A stretch of 16,381 nt of DNA from Spirochaetaceae bacterium (GTDB taxonomy: Bacteria; Spirochaetota; Spirochaetia; Treponematales; Breznakiellaceae), in contig JAIRZA010000125.1 in assembly GCA_031267475.1 (NCBI GenBank), positions 1 through 16,381 on the forward strand. The letters run 5' to 3'. This document shows positions 14,532-16,381 of the stretch, piece by piece (the stretch's first letter is position 1; each line of letters begins with the position of its first letter). The translations under genes and the position numbers were made by a program. The notes under the pieces are model-generated. The model was given only the letters and a program-made list of their open reading frames with translations, made no database searches and had not been told where the DNA came from.

Positions 14532-16259
14532 TTATTCTATACCGGATTCGGATTCGGTTTGCGAATAAAGACTACGCACATCGTCCAGAGTCGCGGGAAA
14601 GACCTGCGCTTCGCCCTGCTTGGTTCTAAGGTTTACAAGAGCGAAAATACGCAGCGGTTTCAACCTGCCTTCAATTTGCAATGGCGGCATTTCTTGAACA
14701 AGTATATATTTTTGCGTCAAACGCCACGCGCTTTCACTTATCAATATGTCGGTATCAAAAACAACATTTTGCGCTTTGGCTATGTCCGCTATTACCATAG
14801 TTTCGCCCATCAAGATATGATGTGAGTGCTTGTCGCAATCCGTTATTCCATCGACAAATTCCCCGCTGCTTATGCCGCAGAAAAACCTTAGGCGCGGCTT
14901 GCCCGCCGCTTCTATTTCCTTGTTAAGCTCATACATGGACACACGCATCATCAGCGCGCACCGGACGGCGTTTAGCGCGTCATGTCCTACATCGCCGCTT
15001 GTGCAAAGAGATCCCCAATGCGCCATGACAGCGCCGTCCGGGAGCTGCTCAAGACAGCCATTTGTCTTTTTTACGCAAACATCCGCCTGTACGTTATAAT
15101 CGTTAATCAACGAAAGCGCGTCTTTTGGATTTAAGCGTTCCACAGCGCCGTTAAACGATTCCATTTCTGATAAAAGCACGGTCGCTTTTTTATATTCAGC
15201 GCCGTCCGGCAAGGCTCCTTCTAAACTTTGCCGCGCAAGGCGCATATTGGCAAAACGGCTTACTACCTCCAGTTTATGATTAACGCTCTCAAATAATTTT
15301 AATTTTTTCAAAGACAGGTTGATATTTTTTATAAACAGCATAAGTATAAGCGCCATAAGAAAAATCACGAACGCGGCTGTCGCAACAGCGCGTTTCGCGG
15401 CAAATACAAGATCGCCCAAGGCCGCGCTATAGGACACTTCCGTAATAAGCGCCGCGGGAATAGATTGCAGCTTAGTATAAGCGCCAAGCATATTTTGCCC
15501 TTCACTGGAAACATAGCGCTCCCGCCCGCCGCTCTGCGTATTCACGCTCATATTTCTGACAAAATGATGATCATCAAAAACCACGCTGTCGCGCTGCGGG
15601 GCGCGTTCAGAATATATAAGAGCGCCGCCGTCCATGTTGACGCAGTATGTCATCCGCGGACCGCTGTTAAACACATCTTTTAATTCCGCCGGATAAAAAA
15701 ATACAATCGCCGCGCGGCCGCGGTATGGGAAAAACATTGCCAGCATAGGAAATCCAAAAATACTTTCACCGTTTAGTATTGTTTTATTCCCTTTTCGCGC
15801 CGCATCAAGCGTGTCTATATGCAATTCCGTGAAAATATCAAGCAAACGCGGGCTCGCGTCATTGACGCTAAAAAAACTATTGTTAATAAAGGCTTTGTTT
15901 TCGATTTTATTATTAGCGTCGTCGTAAAGCGACACAGCGGCGGCATAGGGGCTGTTTTCAAAAAACAGAGCCGCCAGAGCGCCTCTATCTCCTGTATCCG
16001 CCGTCTCCAAAAGCGTAAACGACGCATTATACATACTGGAAAAAAAAATATCAAACGCGGCAGCCGCCTGACGGTTTACAGCCGCGTTCTCGATCGCGGC
16101 GCTTTCCAACGCTTCGTCATACAAAATCTTTCCGGCGGCGACAAATATGAGGCAAACCGAAAAAACACATATCCATACTATTACACCGGCGCGTTTTCCG
16201 TCGCTATTTTTTATTTTATCAGCTTTATTAAGAAGTTCCGGTTTACCGCTCTTTGCCAT
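14532..16259 (-). CDS. Two-TM sensor with degenerate class III adenylate/guanylate cyclase domain
   Basis: Residue numbers are from TTG 16265. TM1 is at ~27-45, an extracytoplasmic Cache-like sensor at ~46-290 (with MTYCVNMDGGALIYSE and LQSIPAALITEVSYSAALG), TM2 at ~293-312, then a cyclase domain from ~360. The cyclase fold is recognisable (TVLLSEMESFN; LPDGAVMAHWG; FFCGISSGEF; MGETMVIADIA). The first metal Asp is Glu (E367), the purine-selecting Lys position is Gln (407), and the transition-state Asn/Arg pair of GDxVNxAAR is replaced by hydrophobic residues. The second metal Asp (410) remains. It probably does not make cAMP and may sense or regulate. The start is ATG 16259 or TTG 16265; no good ribosome site. 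It lies 3-9 bases after the upstream gene and just before the barrel protein, so all three are likely co-transcribed. Confidence 0.8.
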   Translation of the reverse strand: MAKSGKPELLNKADKIKNSDGKRAGVIVWICVFSVCLIFVAAGKILYDEALESAAIENAAVNRQAAAAFDIFFSSMYNASFTLLETADTGDRGALAALFFENSPYAAAVSLYDDANNKIENKAFINNSFFSVNDASPRLLDIFTELHIDTLDAARKGNKTILNGESIFGFPMLAMFFPYRGRAAIVFFYPAELKDVFNSGPRMTYCVNMDGGALIYSERAPQRDSVVFDDHHFVRNMSVNTQSGGRERYVSSEGQNMLGAYTKLQSIPAALITEVSYSAALGDLVFAAKRAVATAAFVIFLMALILMLFIKNINLSLKKLKLFESVNHKLEVVSRFANMRLARQSLEGALPDGAEYKKATVLLSEMESFNGAVERLNPKDALSLINDYNVQADVCVKKTNGCLEQLPDGAVMAHWGSLCTSGDVGHDALNAVRCALMMRVSMYELNKEIEAAGKPRLRFFCGISSGEFVDGITDCDKHSHHILMGETMVIADIAKAQNVVFDTDILISESAWRLTQKYILVQEMPPLQIEGRLKPLRIFALVNLRTKQGEAQVFPATLDDVRSLYSQTESESGIE

Positions 16260-16268
16260 ATTCAAATG

Positions 16269-16381
16269 CTACTTTAAGCCGGTAGTACCGGAAGACTCCC
16301 TGTCTTGTTTGTTTTTATAAAAAACTCCAAGTTTGTATATTTCATCAACATCATTTACGAAAAGCTTTCCGTTTAATTCAG
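16269..16381 (-). CDS. C-terminal end of an upstream gene, cut by window edge
   Basis: The last 36 codons of an open frame on the minus strand, ending in TAG at 16269-16271. The tail begins ELNGKLFVNDVDEIYKLGVF. It precedes the cyclase-like gene by 3-9 bases, so it shares its operon. The position of the VDEIYKLGV segment recalls the DDVRSLY tail of the neighbouring cyclase protein, so it could be a related cyclase, but too little is visible to name it. Confidence 0.6.
   Translation of the reverse strand, partial: ELNGKLFVNDVDEIYKLGVFYKNKQDRESSGTTGLK

Overview
The window looks like chromosomal DNA of a spirochaete, most likely a Treponema-like, diderm, host- or gut-associated bacterium. This is an inference from three things. 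One is a phosphonate operon in which a CTP:phosphonate cytidylyltransferase is fused to a 2-aminoethylphosphonate (AEP) transaminase, the arrangement known from Treponema denticola. The second is an lptC-lptA-lptB operon, which implies an outer membrane. The third is the mix of TTG/GTG starts, weak ribosome sites and long G/C homopolymers. Base composition is moderate (mid-40s % GC by eye), with a local AT-rich block inside the restriction specificity gene. No tRNA, rRNA, CRISPR or complete insertion sequence was seen.

Layout. (1) 2-1531 (+): 3' part of a type I restriction-modification gene in which the end of the methylase (HsdM) runs in frame into a two-domain specificity subunit (HsdS). 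(2) 1576-2445 (-): FkbM-like methyltransferase, convergent with hsdS. (3) 2438-2815 (-): a gene-poor stretch with a good sigma70-type promoter, an open-frame remnant and a C14 tract (G14 on +) that could act as a frame switch just upstream of the methyltransferase. (4) 2816-7083 (-): a tight three-gene operon for AEP and CMP-AEP: phosphonopyruvate decarboxylase, PntC-AEP transaminase fusion, PEP mutase with an N-terminal nucleotidyltransferase-like domain. A promoter lies at 7182-7211. (5) 7272-8147 (-): Rpn/PD-(D/E)XK transposase-like nuclease. (6) 8148-8478: gene-free, with a strong hairpin and a possible interspersed repeat. (7) 8479-11405 (+): lptC-lptA-lptB, the lipopolysaccharide/lipooligosaccharide export module; LptC has an acidic tail and LptB carries an unusual ~240-residue Gln/Pro-rich tandem-repeat N-terminal extension. 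(8) 11462-16381 (-): a ~1000-residue secreted protein combining a peptidase-MA-like zinc protease motif, a probable beta-propeller and a C-terminal outer-membrane barrel. It lies downstream of a two-TM sensor with a degenerate class III cyclase domain, and of the tail of another gene.

How it fits together (inference). The phosphonate operon makes CMP-activated AEP, normally used to decorate surface glycans or lipids; the Lpt operon exports outer-membrane glycolipid; the FkbM-like enzyme could tailor the same glycans. No phosphonate transferase is present, so the acceptor is unknown. The most unusual items are the LptB extension with 42-bp repeats, the C14 tract in an open frame upstream of the methyltransferase, the PEP-mutase fusion whose nucleotidyltransferase motifs are lost, the protease-propeller-barrel protein, and the habit of transcription-unit ends to be followed at once by C-rich RNA (three tracts being exactly 14 long).
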